Assembly (NCBI GenBank): GCA_036250225.1
Contig: JAPZLL010000002.1
Span: 124,001-188,000, forward strand
Direction of reading: 5' to 3'
DNA length: 64,000 nucleotides
DNA from: Cercophora sp. LCS_1
Lineage: Eukaryota > Ascomycota > Sordariomycetes > Sordariales > Lasiosphaeriaceae
Shown: one piece after another, positions 1-12,000 of the stretch
How positions within the stretch are numbered: position 1 is the stretch's first letter
How the letters are laid out: every line of letters starts with the position of its first letter
Translations under genes and position numbers: made by a program
The notes under the pieces: model-generated
What the model saw: only the letters and a program-made list of their open reading frames with translations
Told to the model about the DNA's origin: nothing
Databases searched by the model: none

Positions 1-3000
1 ATTCGCTGTGGACAAGGCGGCACTAGTGGAGGAGGATCTGTCAAAGCTACCTCCCCTGCCAGCAAGCGTCGTGCCATCTCCCTTGCACGCCCCTCTTGAC
101 ACAGCCCAACAAGCCGGTGATGATCTGTCCGCACTTCCCGCACTTCCCTTGAGTCGGAGCAGCTCCATCGCCGCCGAGCTCCCCCGGTTGGCCGAACCAA
201 GCAAAGACATCCCCTCGCTGCCCGAGGAAAAGACTCTCGTGGCCTCTTTCTCGGAGGACCAGACCGCATCGCAGATCCCAGAGTCCTACGAAGATCTCAA
301 GGCCTCTCTCAGGAAACAGACTTACTCCAAAGATCAAGCATCACACGTTTCTAACAAGGGTGACTCCCTCCTCCTCGCAGCGGGCGGGGTGGCGGCCACC
401 GGGATTGTGGTGGCTCACATGTTGCAAGACGACACGCCTCGCGACCTCGGCGACTTGGAGCTTGAAAAGTCTCGTCTCGGGCCGCCTCACAAGACCGAGA
501 GTGTTTACTCGTACGATGACGGCTTTGACAACGCCTCTACCATTGCAGCGTCTGAGGCTCCCACCACGGCTAGCCTCCTCTCGGGCACAACCTACGTGGG
601 CCGTGAAGACTCTTACGGCAAGCTACGAGAGTCACCTCGGCTTGACCGGTTCGCGTTTGTGCCACTACAGACCAAGAAGCCACAAAAGGGGGTCGAGATC
701 ACAATTCCAGAGACCAAGCAGGAGGAAGAAGAGGAGGACGGCGGAGATGAGGCACCCAAGAGGAAGCCACCCAAGCGGGGGCAACAAGTCGGGGTCCTGG
801 CAAAGTTGTTTTCACCAGAGCGGGATGAGCCGGTGGGATCGGCAGCGCTCACACTCAAAAAGGGGAAAAAGAAGGGCAAGGGAAAAAAGGAGGTGTCGTG
901 GGAGCAGGAAAAGGAGCAGCAGCAGCAGCAGCAGCAGGATCAGCAGGAGCAGGGTCACGAGCAGACTGAGGTACGAAGAATACTTTTTGTGCGTTAGAGA
1001 GATGTTGGGGAAAATGTAGCTGATGTTCATGTAATTTGCAGATTGTCGACAAGACTCGGGACTTTGTGGATGGTGGTGACCCAAGGCGTGGAGACGGCGC
1101 CCCTGTTGCTGATGCGCCGCCCGTTGTCGGGCACGACGCCACCGAGGCTGCGGTGGACACGACAAGGAAGAGCAAGAAGGCGAAAAAGGCCAAAGGCAAG
1201 GCCAAGGCCCACCGGGAGCCCGACGCGGAAGAGGTTTCCCAGCACCCGGATGCAGGCTCTCCTGCTGCTGCACCGATCTCTCCGATGCACCAGATCGTGG
1301 AAACGCCAGCCCCCGCAGCTGCGGACGTGGTGCCACACGAGGTCAGCCTGGCGGACCCTAGCTCTTCGTCTAGCGGCGGTGAGCCGACAGGGGTCCGCGA
1401 GGTCCCCACTGCCGTTCCCGCCAAGGACGACAAAAACCTCAAGGCCATCCTGGGGGGTTGGGGCGCGGTTGGCTCCTTTTTTGGTTTTGGCAAGAAACAA
1501 CAGACGCACACGCAGGAGCAGACGCAGCGGCACGTTGAACCAGCACGGGAACCGACGCGGGAAATTGCCCCGTTGGCAACACCGCCGTCCCTGCTGCCGG
1601 AACAGCGGGAGCAGGGGTCGCGACAGGGGAGTTCCAGCGGGCGGGTCCCGGGCGTGGGGCCGCTGCAGGGCCTGGCGAGCGACAAATCAGTGCGCGACAC
1701 AAGGCCCGGAGCACTAGACACCGCTGTTTGCGTGCCCGACCGGGAGGCGGGTCCCAACCTCACCACTGGCGATCCAGAATTGGGACGTGACGAGGCCCGC
1801 GAGGGTGAGGGTAAACAAAAGCATGATGGGCCCGGCGTCGATGTCGGGCAGCAACAACTGCAATCACGCATTGGTGACCACGACGACGCCGCAGCGACGC
1901 CAGCGACAACCGAAACCCCGGAACCTGATTTGCAGAACCCTGACTCGACCTCTATGGATTGGGAACACGACTCTGGTGCGGGAAAGAAGAAGGGGAAGGG
2001 GAAGAAGGGTAAAGGTAAGGTCGACGCACCCGTCGAGGTCGTCGAGGTGCCCAAGGCCGTTGAAACAGTCGAGGAGCAGCCGGCCGACGACTTGTGGGCG
2101 GCCGACAGCGGCAAGAAAGGTAAGAAGGCCAAGAAGGGTAAGAAGAAGGCAGCCGATGAGGTTGTTGAACCCGCTGCCGAAGAGCCCGTTGTTGAGGATG
2201 TCGCCAAGGACGAGGTGGTTGAGGCCAAGGATGGCGTTGAGGATGTGTCTGAGCCCATGATTCCGGAAGTTGTCGCTTCTGAGGGTTTGCTAGCTGAGGA
2301 ACCGCAAGAGGCTGAGATGGCGCCGGCCAAGAAGGGCAAAAAGGCAAAGAAGAGCCAGAAGAAGGGCGCGGCTGACGACGTACCGGCTGTCGAGGCAGTT
2401 GAGCCTGCATTAGAGGCGGCTGTTGCTGAGTCCGCGGCCCCAGAGGAGGCTGATATTGAAGCTGAGCCTGTTGTGCAAGAGGAGGTTTCTGCTGAGGCTG
2501 AGAGCGCACCGATTCCTGAGGTTGTCGAAGAGGTAGAGCCGGCTGCAAAGGGCAAAAAGGGCAAGAAAAAGAAGGGCAAGCAAGCCAATGTTGTCCTTGA
2601 TGAGCCAGAGCCACCAGTCGCCGAGCCGACTGAACCGCCTACCGCCAAAGACGTTCCCGAGCCTGTCGATGAGGTTCCTGCTGAGGCAATCGAGGTCGCG
2701 CAACCTGAGACCATGCCAGCCGAGACGTCAACTGAGTTGGCTGCAGAGGCTCCCGCTGTTGAGCCCGTTGTGGCGTCAACTGAGCAACCCGAAGCACCCG
2801 TTGAGACAACCGAGCCGCCTGCAGACGACGAGGTGGCCGAGTCGACTTCGACCAGCAAGAAGGGCAAGAAGAACAAGAAAAAGAAGAAGCAAGCTGCGTT
2901 GGATTCCCCTTCTGCCGAGCCTACCGGCGCCGCTTCGGAGACTGAGACGATCCCAGCTGAGCCCGTCAGCATTGTCGAGGCGGAGGAGCCTACCCAAGCA

Positions 3001-6000
3001 GTCGAAACTATTTCGTCTGATGTTGTGTCCTCAGAGCCAACATTGGGTGAAACTGCGACTCTTCCATCTGAAGTCACTGAGCCGGCATTGGACGAATCCC
3101 GTGAGCTTTCATCCGATCTCACGCCTTCCCTTGAGACTGAAGTTCAGACGGAAACACCTGCGGATGAAATCGCACCCAAGTCTGGTAAGAAGTCGAAGAA
3201 GAAAAAGAAGGCATCAAAGTCTGCACTTGACGACTCAGCAAGCCTCGAGGGCGACGCTGCAGTGGAGGCTTCAGATGAACCGGTTGTCGCATTGGAACCA
3301 GCCCAGTCAGAGATTCCTGTCACTGAGGACCTTGTAAGCGCATTCACAGCTACGTCTGGTAATTATTCTAACAGGTGCAGGGCAAAACGATGGCCGACAT
3401 TCCGGATGACGCTTCAATGCTCTCGGACGTCACAACAAAGAGCAAGAAGGACAAGAAGAAGCGACAGAGCGTGACGTTTGCTGAGCCTCTTGAGGAGCAC
3501 CACCCTGCTGAGGAAACCCCCTTCTCTAGTCTGGAGTCGGCCGACGAGAGTCCCATTGGTACGCCCACGGCCGATGCAGAACAGCCAACCATGGATGTCA
3601 CAGCAGAGCAGCTATTGGAGACAGCTCCCGATGCTTCTCAGTCGATTGAACCACCGTCTGCGGCCGATAGCGACACAGCTTCCAATGACGTTGACATCGC
3701 CAATGAGGCAGATGCCGATGACGACTTTGGATTCGCACCGAAAAAGCCGAAGAAGAACAAAAAAGGCAAACGCAAGAGCCTGTTGGATAGTGAAAGCGAG
3801 CCAATGACCAGGAGCGCGGATCATCCAGAGCCAGGCGTACAAGCCCCACCAGCAGCTGACGAGGGCACCACTGATTCCGTGACAAGTGGTGCTGTGGCAG
3901 CAGAACCGGAGCCAATAAGCGCCGACAGCCCAGGCCCCATTGAACCCACTGAGGTGACCCCCGACATCCCCTCCTCCAAAAAGTCCAAGAAGGACAAGAA
4001 GAAGAAGAACAAGTCCGTCGCTGACCCTCCCGAGGCCCCCGCCGAGCAGCTGCAACAGGCATTGCCCAATCTGCCCGTTGATGAAGCCAAGCCTGAAGTC
4101 GTGCCTGACGCCGAGCCCAACCCAACCCCGGAAGAAGCCATCCCTCCATCTGCACACGAGGCTGAGCCTCATCTGTCGCTCGTCGCCGGGGCGCTGCCGG
4201 CCAAGGGTGAAGATTACCAGGACACGCAAGTATCAACGCCAATTGAGGTCGATGACGAACGACCAGAGTCACCACTGGCCGACTCATTTGCGGAGGACGA
4301 CGAGGATATGTCTCCCTCTGACGGCACATCGGCCTACAGCATCAGAAAGGCAAAGAAGAAGACCAAGAAGGCCGCTAAAGTCGAGCCCAAGGCCGATGCC
4401 GCTGACTGGCCTGCTGTATGCCCCGAGTTTGCACCCCACCCAACCGGTCCAACCCGCTCTTCCCTCAAGCAGCTTCCTTCCTACGATGACTTTGACCCGC
4501 CCTATGAGCGCGAGATTGAGCGCAAGCTCGTCCCCGATCTCAGCACCATTGGTGAGGAGACCGAGCCCCCAGAGACCCAGAGCGAAGTCTCGGTGGTCTC
4601 GGACAAAGACAAGGACAAGGACGGTGAACTCGCTCGGTTCCTGCAGAAGCGCAGATCCACCCTGTCTGATGCCAGCACCGAGTTTGGCGCTGGGACCGAA
4701 GATGGCAACGATGATGCCCACGCCTACTCATTGCGCAAGGTCAGCGGGGGGAAGAAGAAAAGGAGCTCTCCTCGCAGGTCGCTGGTGATGGATGACCCCT
4801 GGCCTGGCAGCGAGGCATCGGGTGAGGACTGTGCTGACACGCCAACCGGGCCGAGAGGTCGTAGTGTTGAGCCACGGCCACGGTCAAGACGGGGGGTGCA
4901 TGCGGACACCGAGCATTTCCTTGACGTGCATCCGGTCGAAATTTCCCAGTTTGAGTCGCCTGTGCCCGCGGAGGAGCTTGCCAAGGCGATCGAAAGTGCG
5001 CGTGTTGATATTGCCAAGGATGAGACGCCGCTTTCTCCGGTTGCCAGCACTGCCGTTGAGTCTGTTGACGCGGTGCCATCAAAAGAGGCGGAACTGTCCC
5101 CAGAGGAGCCACAGCTTGACAACGCCCTGGAACAGGAAGAGGAGGCAGGGTCCAAAAAGTCAAAGAAGGACAAGAAGAAGAAGGGAAAGAAAGCTAAGGA
5201 GGCAGCCCCTGAAGAAGTTTCTGAGCCTGTTGCTGAGGAGCCTGCCCAAGAACTGGCTGCTGAGGAATTACTCCCTGTTGACCCCCTTGTCTCTGAGACT
5301 GAGAAACCTGCCGAGGAACCTGTTGAGGAGCCCGCAACCAAAGAGGTCGTTCCAATCGAAGAGGCTACCCGTATGTTTCCCGATGCCTGTCACAAGGTCG
5401 ATGAGCTAACCATGTCGTCAGCCCCTGTTCCAGTTGAGACCCCAGCGGACGCTCCTGAACCGGAGTCTTCCCTTCCCGCAGAGCCCGGGACCTCTCTTTC
5501 TCGCAAAAAGTCTAAGAAGAAGGGCAAGAAGGGTGCCAAGGACCTCGACTCTGAGCCTGCTTCCGGCGTTGCCACGCTTGCAGAGGAGCCAATTGCTGAG
5601 GAACCCGAAGTCCCCGTGGTTGAGGCACCGCCCGCTGAGCCGGAGACTGTTCCGGAGGCCGCTGTTTCGGACGAGGTCAGCAAAGATCTGTCTGATCCCG
5701 TTGACGAGACTCCTGTCGCTATCGCCGAAGAGGCCCAGGCTGAGCCGCAGGTTGAAGAGCCTGCCAAGAAGAAGGGTAAAAAGAAGGGCAAGAAGGCTGC
5801 CAAGGAGATTGAGCCTGAACCTGCCACCCCTGCCGAGGCCGAGGAGCCTGCCGCGGAAACCGGTACTGTTACTGGGATCTTGGAGTCCGAGCCTGTCGAT
5901 GTCGCTCCCGAAGTCATTGTTCCTGAGGAGACTGTCACCAAGGAGCTCGCCGCTGAGCCTGTCGAGGAAACGACTGCTCCTGCTCCTGTCGATGTTGCTG

Positions 6001-9000
6001 AGCCCGAGACCGCGGCCGAACTAGCAGAGATAAAGAAGGGCAAAAAGAACAAGAAGAAGAAGGGTTCCAAGGCTGTCGAAGAGACTTCTGAGCCTGCCAC
6101 TCCTGTCACCGAGGAGCCTCCTGTTTTGGTTGAGGAACCTGCTGAGATCAAGGCTGAGGAGCCTGTGTCTGAGACCACCGTTCCTGTTGCCGCGGAGGAA
6201 ACCCCAGCTGAGACTCAACCCGAGGCGCAACCCGAGGAGCCTGCCAAGTCGAAGAAGGGCAAGAAGAAGAAGAAGGGCTCCAAGGTTGTTGAGGAGGCTT
6301 TTGAGCCTACGACTCCTATTGTCGAAGAGCCGCCTATGGTTGAAGAGGCCGTCGAGCCTACGCCTGAGCCTGCTGCTGAGCCTATCGCCGAGCCCGGCGA
6401 TGAACCTTTCATCGAGCCAGTCGTCGAGCCAGTCGCTGAAGACCCTGTCGCCGAGGACTCTATTCCTGCCCCTGCCGAGGAGACTCAGCCGGCCTCACTT
6501 GTTGAAGAACCTCCTGTCACCGAGGAACCCTCCGTCTCTGGTCCCGTTGAAGATACTCCAGCTGAGCCCAACATACAGCCCGAGGAACCCGTCAAGTCAA
6601 AGGGCAAGAAGAACAAGAAAAACAAGGGTTCCAAGGCTGAGGAGCCTGTTTCGACACCTGTTCTTGAGGAGCCTCCTGTTCTGGCCGAGGAGCCAGTTGT
6701 CGAAACCAAGGAGGTCGAGGAGCCTGCGGAAACCGAGCCAGTTGCCGTTGAGGCTGCCCCTGAAGAGCCTTCCGCCCCTCCGGCTGAAGAGACCCCGTCT
6801 GTGCCTGAGACACTAGCAGAGGAGGAGTTCGCTGCACCAACCAAGGGCAAGAAGGCCAAGAAGAACAAGAAAAAGGCCAAGGCCGTTGATGAGGTGGCCT
6901 CTGGCACTGCTACCCCTGCCGTTGAAGAGCCTCCTGTTCTTGTTGACGAGCCTGTCGCTCCCGTTGAGGAGCATACAATTCCAGTGGAGGGGCCCGTTCT
7001 CGCCGCCGAAGACAAGCCTGGGCCTGAGCCTGCTGTGACCGAACCCGTCGAGCCCGTCAAAGATCCCGCAGCTGTGCCGGAAACCCAGCCGACAGAGGAG
7101 GTCCAACCAGCGCCTGAGACCCCTGTCGAGGATGAATCAGCTATGCCAGCGAAGGGCAAGAAGGGGAAAAAGAGCAAGAAGAAGGGCTCCAAGGGTATTG
7201 ACACCGAATCGGCTTCTGGCACTGCAACTCCGCTTGTTGAAGAGCCCGCCGTTTATGTCGAGGAGCCTGCCGTCATCCCTGAGGAGCCTGCCGCTGAAAC
7301 TGCCGTCGAGACCCCCGCGACGGAAGACAAGGCCATCACTGAAGCTACTCCTGAAGCCCCCGTCGAGCCGACCGTTGAAGAGACTCCCGCACCTGTCTTG
7401 GAGGAAATCTTAGCCAAGCCGGAGGACCCTCAACTGGAACCTGAAGCCCGAGCCACCTCGGTCGAGCCTGCCAAAGGAAAGAAGGGGAAGAAAAAGAAGA
7501 AGGGCTCCAAGGTCATCGACACTGACTCTCTCTCTGGCGCGGCCACCCCTGTCACCGAGGAATCTGTTCCTGAGGTTTCGGTCTATGAAGAGAAGGCGGA
7601 GGCCGAACCTGCTGCCGCCGAGCCTGTTGCCAAAGAGCCAGCCGTGGTTCCCACCGAGGAGCCCGTCCCTGAAGCTCCTGCCTCTGAAGACAAGGTCGAG
7701 CCTGAGTCTAGCACTCCCGACGTTGTTGAGCCTACCGCCGAGCCGGCTCTTGAGGAAGCCACTCCCCAGGCGGAGGTCAAGCCTGAGGAGGCCCAACAGG
7801 AACCTGAGAAGCCAACGGAAGACCTCTGGGACGCTCCCGCCAAAGGGAAGAAGAGCAAGAAGAACAAGAAGAAGGGCCCCAAGGCGGAAATCGAGCCAGT
7901 CGCTGAGGTTTCCACTCCCGTTGAGGAACCTGTCGCTGAGGTCACAGCCGAACCCGAGTCAATTCCCGAGGTCGTGGCCGAAGAGGCCAAGCCCGAATCC
8001 GAAGTTCAAGCCGACGACTTTGCGACGCCAACCAAGAAGCCGAAGAAGGACAAGAAGGGTAAGAAGGGTAAGGGCAAAGCTGTTGAGGCTGAGGCCGAAC
8101 TCGAGGCCGCGGCTCCTGAGGTGCCTGTCGAAGAGCCGACTGCCGTTGAGGAGGTTGCCGTTGTTGAACCTACTCCGGTGGAAGAAACGCCCGCCGCTGC
8201 TGAAAAACTTGCTCCCGCCGCTGTTGAGGAGACCCCTGTTACCACTGAAGAGCCCAGCGTGCCATTGGAGCCTGAGCTTGAGACGCCTTCACAACCCGCC
8301 ACCGAGGAGCCTGTGCCTACAGTCGTTGAGGGGACCTCCCCTGTTGCCGAGGAAGCCAAGGAACCAGAGCCTTTGTCAACAGAGGCCCAGCCCGAGACGC
8401 AAGAAGCCATCTTTGACCTCCCAGCCAAGAAGGGCAAGAAGGGTAAGAAGGGCAAGGGCTCCAAGACTCAAGATTCCGAGGTCGATTCAGGTGTCGCCAC
8501 GCCTGTGGTTGAAGAGCCTACGCCTGTTGAGACTATCACGGCTGGGGAACCCCCTGTCACCGAGGAGACTGCCGTTGAGCAGCCAGCTGTCGTTGAGGAA
8601 GTTCTCGCCGAGGAAGCTGTCAAGGCCTCTGCCGAAGAACTTGCCGTTGAGCCTACCGTCGAAAAGCCCGTCCCAGTTCTTGCCGAGGAGCCTGTCGCCG
8701 AGACTGCACCAGTTGCCGACGAGGCCATCGTAGTCGAAACACCCGAGGAACCAGCTGAGGGGGCACCAACAAAGAAGTCCAAGAAGGACAAGAAGAAGAA
8801 GGGCAAGTCCAAGGCTATTGACACAGAACCGGAGCCACCAGTCCCCGAGGAGCCAGTTGTTCAGGACTCCTCCGCCGTGGCCAATGACGCCGCCGCGCCG
8901 GTTGTTCCGGTCGAGACAAAGGAAGATCCCGTCGTCGATGGGCCAACTGTTGAAGAGCCTTCTTTCCCTAAAGTCGTCGTCGAAGCGCCTGCACAACAGC

Positions 9001-12000
9001 CCGTTGTCGAAGCCCCTGTCGAGGCTACCATCGAAGTGCCCAAAGCCATCGAACCTGTCGAACCCACTCAAGATGCCCAGCCTGACGACTCTACGACCAA
9101 GCCCGTGCAGGGCTCCAAGGTTACTGACTCTACCCCAGCCACACCCGCCGAGGAGACGCCAATCGAAGCCCCCGTCGAGACCCCTGCCCTTACTATTGAA
9201 GTCCCCAAGGACGTTGCCGTCAAGGCCGACACAGTGACAGACACTTCTCCTTCGGAGCAGCAAAAGATGACCCAAGAAGTCCCCGCCCCCGCCCCAGAGG
9301 TCGTTGAAACGCCCATGCCTGATGCGTCTGAGCTTGTAGCCTTCCCCATCACCCGTGCTGCGCCCAAGGATGCACCTGCGAGCGGTTCGATTGAAGAAGC
9401 GCCGGCCGACATACCCCCCGAACCCGGAACCGATCCCCCGCCGCTTGTCGGCAGTGGCGAGCGAGAGACCGCCGGTAGTCGTGGGCCCCAGGAAGATTCC
9501 GAGCCTGTCGCTGTCGAGGTCCAAGAGGCGTGGGGTGGATCGGGCAAAGTGAAGAAGGGGAAGAAGTCGAAATCTATTGCCTTGACGCCACCTGAAGAGC
9601 CTGTCGCAGCCAGCCAGCCAGACGAACCTCTAACGAGTGTCGAACAACCACCAGCTGAGATTATCCCCGAACCTGCCGAGCCGATCGAGATCGTAGAGCA
9701 AACGGAAGATACCTTGCCGACGACGATGAAGAAGGGTAAGAAGAAGAAGGGCAAGAAGCAGGCTGAAGCGGAGCCTGTCTCTGTGCCTGAGCCTGGGCCA
9801 GTTGTCGAGGCTGACCTCGCCGTTGAGCCTGAAGTCGCTCCGCAAGAGATTCCTGCCGCAGTTGAGACGGAAGAGCGAGCAATTGAAGCCGAGCCTGTCG
9901 AGCAATCTGAGGACTCTTGGGCACCGCTTGCGAAGAAGTCGAAGAAGGACAATAAGGGTAAGAAGCGGGCTGGACCTGAGCCTGCTGCTGTGCTCGAGCC
10001 GGAGCCGGTTGCGGGCTCTGTTATCGAGGACGTTGTTGAGACGATTGCCCAACCTGCCATCGAGTCGGAAGCCACCCCACAAGAAGAGGTCCCTACTCCT
10101 GTTGAGACCGGCGAACGAGCCATTGTCGAAGCCGAGCCTACAGCTGAGGACTGGGCATTGCCTGCAAAGAAGTCAAAGAAGGACAAGAAGAAGAGCAAAA
10201 AGAAGGCGCAGGCAGAGGCTGTTGCCCCCATTGAAGCCGTTGTGGGGTCCGCCGCTGAGCCTATTATTGAGCCAGTGGCGGAGGCTGTCGACGAGCCTGC
10301 TGTCGAGCCTGTCACGGAGCCTACAACTGAGGCGATCGACGTTACTCTTGTCGAGGCCGCTGAGCCTGTTTCTGAGGCCATTGTTGAGGTTCCAATTGAG
10401 ACACCCGAGCCCATTTCTGAGCCCGCTTCCGAGCCTACTGCCGAACCCGCCACACATATCGACCTAGCACCCGTCGAACCCGCTTCCGATGCTGTCGTCG
10501 AGGCTCCAGTTGAGACATCCACCGAGCCTCCAGCTGTTGCCGACCTTGCTACTGACCTTACCGCTGCGACCCCCGTCGAACCCATCGCCGAACCAGTCTC
10601 TGATACAGTCGTCGATGCTCCGGTTGAGATCCCCACCGAGCTTGTCACCCAGCCCGCCTCTGAAGTCATCGTCGAGGCTCCCATTGAGACTGTTGCCGAA
10701 CCTCCCATCCAGCCTACTTTTGAGCCAGCCGATGAAGTTGCCACTGAGCCCACTGAGCAGGCCGAGGAGACCTGGGCGATGCCTGCCAAGAAGTCGAAGA
10801 AGGAGAAGAAGAAGAAAGGCAAGAAGAAGGCTGGCCCTGAACCGACGCCGGTTGAGCCAGAGATCGTTGAGCGCAGTGCTGAGCCTGTCATTGAGACTGT
10901 CGAGCCTGTCGCCGAGCCCGTCGCGGAGGCTGTCACCGAACCTGTTGCCGACGTTGTGTCTGAACCTGCTCTGGAGCCCACTATCGAGGCCCCGGCCGTC
11001 GAGACTCTCATTGAAGCTCCAGTTGAGGCCCCTGTTGAGCCAGCCGAGTCTGAAGGCTGGTGGGCAGCCCCCGCCAAAAAGTCCAAGAAAGACGAGAAGG
11101 GTAAGAAGAAGGCTGAGTCCCAAATCGCAGAGGCTGTTCCTGGGCCTGTCGTTCAGACTGCCGAGCCCACCGTCGACGCCGCGCCAGAACCTACTTCTGA
11201 GGTTGTTGCTGAATCTCCTGCTGTTGAAGCCACTCACGAGGCTGCCGCTGAGACTCCCGTTGAGCCCGTTGCTGAGCAGGCCGAAGCTGAAGATGCTTGG
11301 GCGCTGCCGGCCAAAAAGACAAAGAAGGCCAAGAAGGCCAAGAAGCAGGCTGAGCCTGAGCCAACCCCAGTTGAGCCAGAGGTCGCTGAACGCGGTGTTG
11401 AGCTTGTTTCTGAGCCTCCTGCCGCCCTCATTGAGACTCTAACTGTCGAAGCTCCTGTTGATATCGCGTCCGAGACTCCAGTCGAGGTTCCCAGTGAAGC
11501 GCCAATTGAAACCCCCGCTGAGCCAGCCGAGCCTGAAGACTTCTGGACACCACAGACCAAAAAGTCCAAGAAAGACAAGAAGAAGGACAAGAAGAAGGCT
11601 CTCGACACCGACTCTGGCGCAGCTACCCCCGTCATCGAAGAGGCCCCCACTTTCGAGGAGACGCCCATCGCGCCAGAGCCGACTCTTGATGCCCCGGAGA
11701 CCACAGACAAGAGCATCGAAGAACCTGTTCCCTCTCAGGAGACACAAGACCTGCCCACCGAAGACGCACTCCCAGCCAAGAAGTCCAAGAAAGACAAGAA
11801 GAAGCGCAAGAGCGCCGCCATCGAGGGAACTTCAACCGACGTGGTCTCGGCAGACGACTACTTCCGCCCGCGCACACCCACCGAGACTACCACTATCCAC
11901 CCTGCGGCCATCGGTCTGGGTCTGATCTCGGACCCGCCGGTGCTCTACCCCGTGGATGCCCCGTCGCCTAGGCTACTCACCTCGCTGCAGAGCCCGATTT

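Noticed and set aside
855..3122. Long minus-strand frame of 755 codons, Ser/Thr/Ala-rich
   Set aside because: It is the mirror of the Glu/Pro/Lys repeat coding strand; biased codons leave the antisense frame open. The same holds for 9068-11086 and 12098-13438 on the minus strand.
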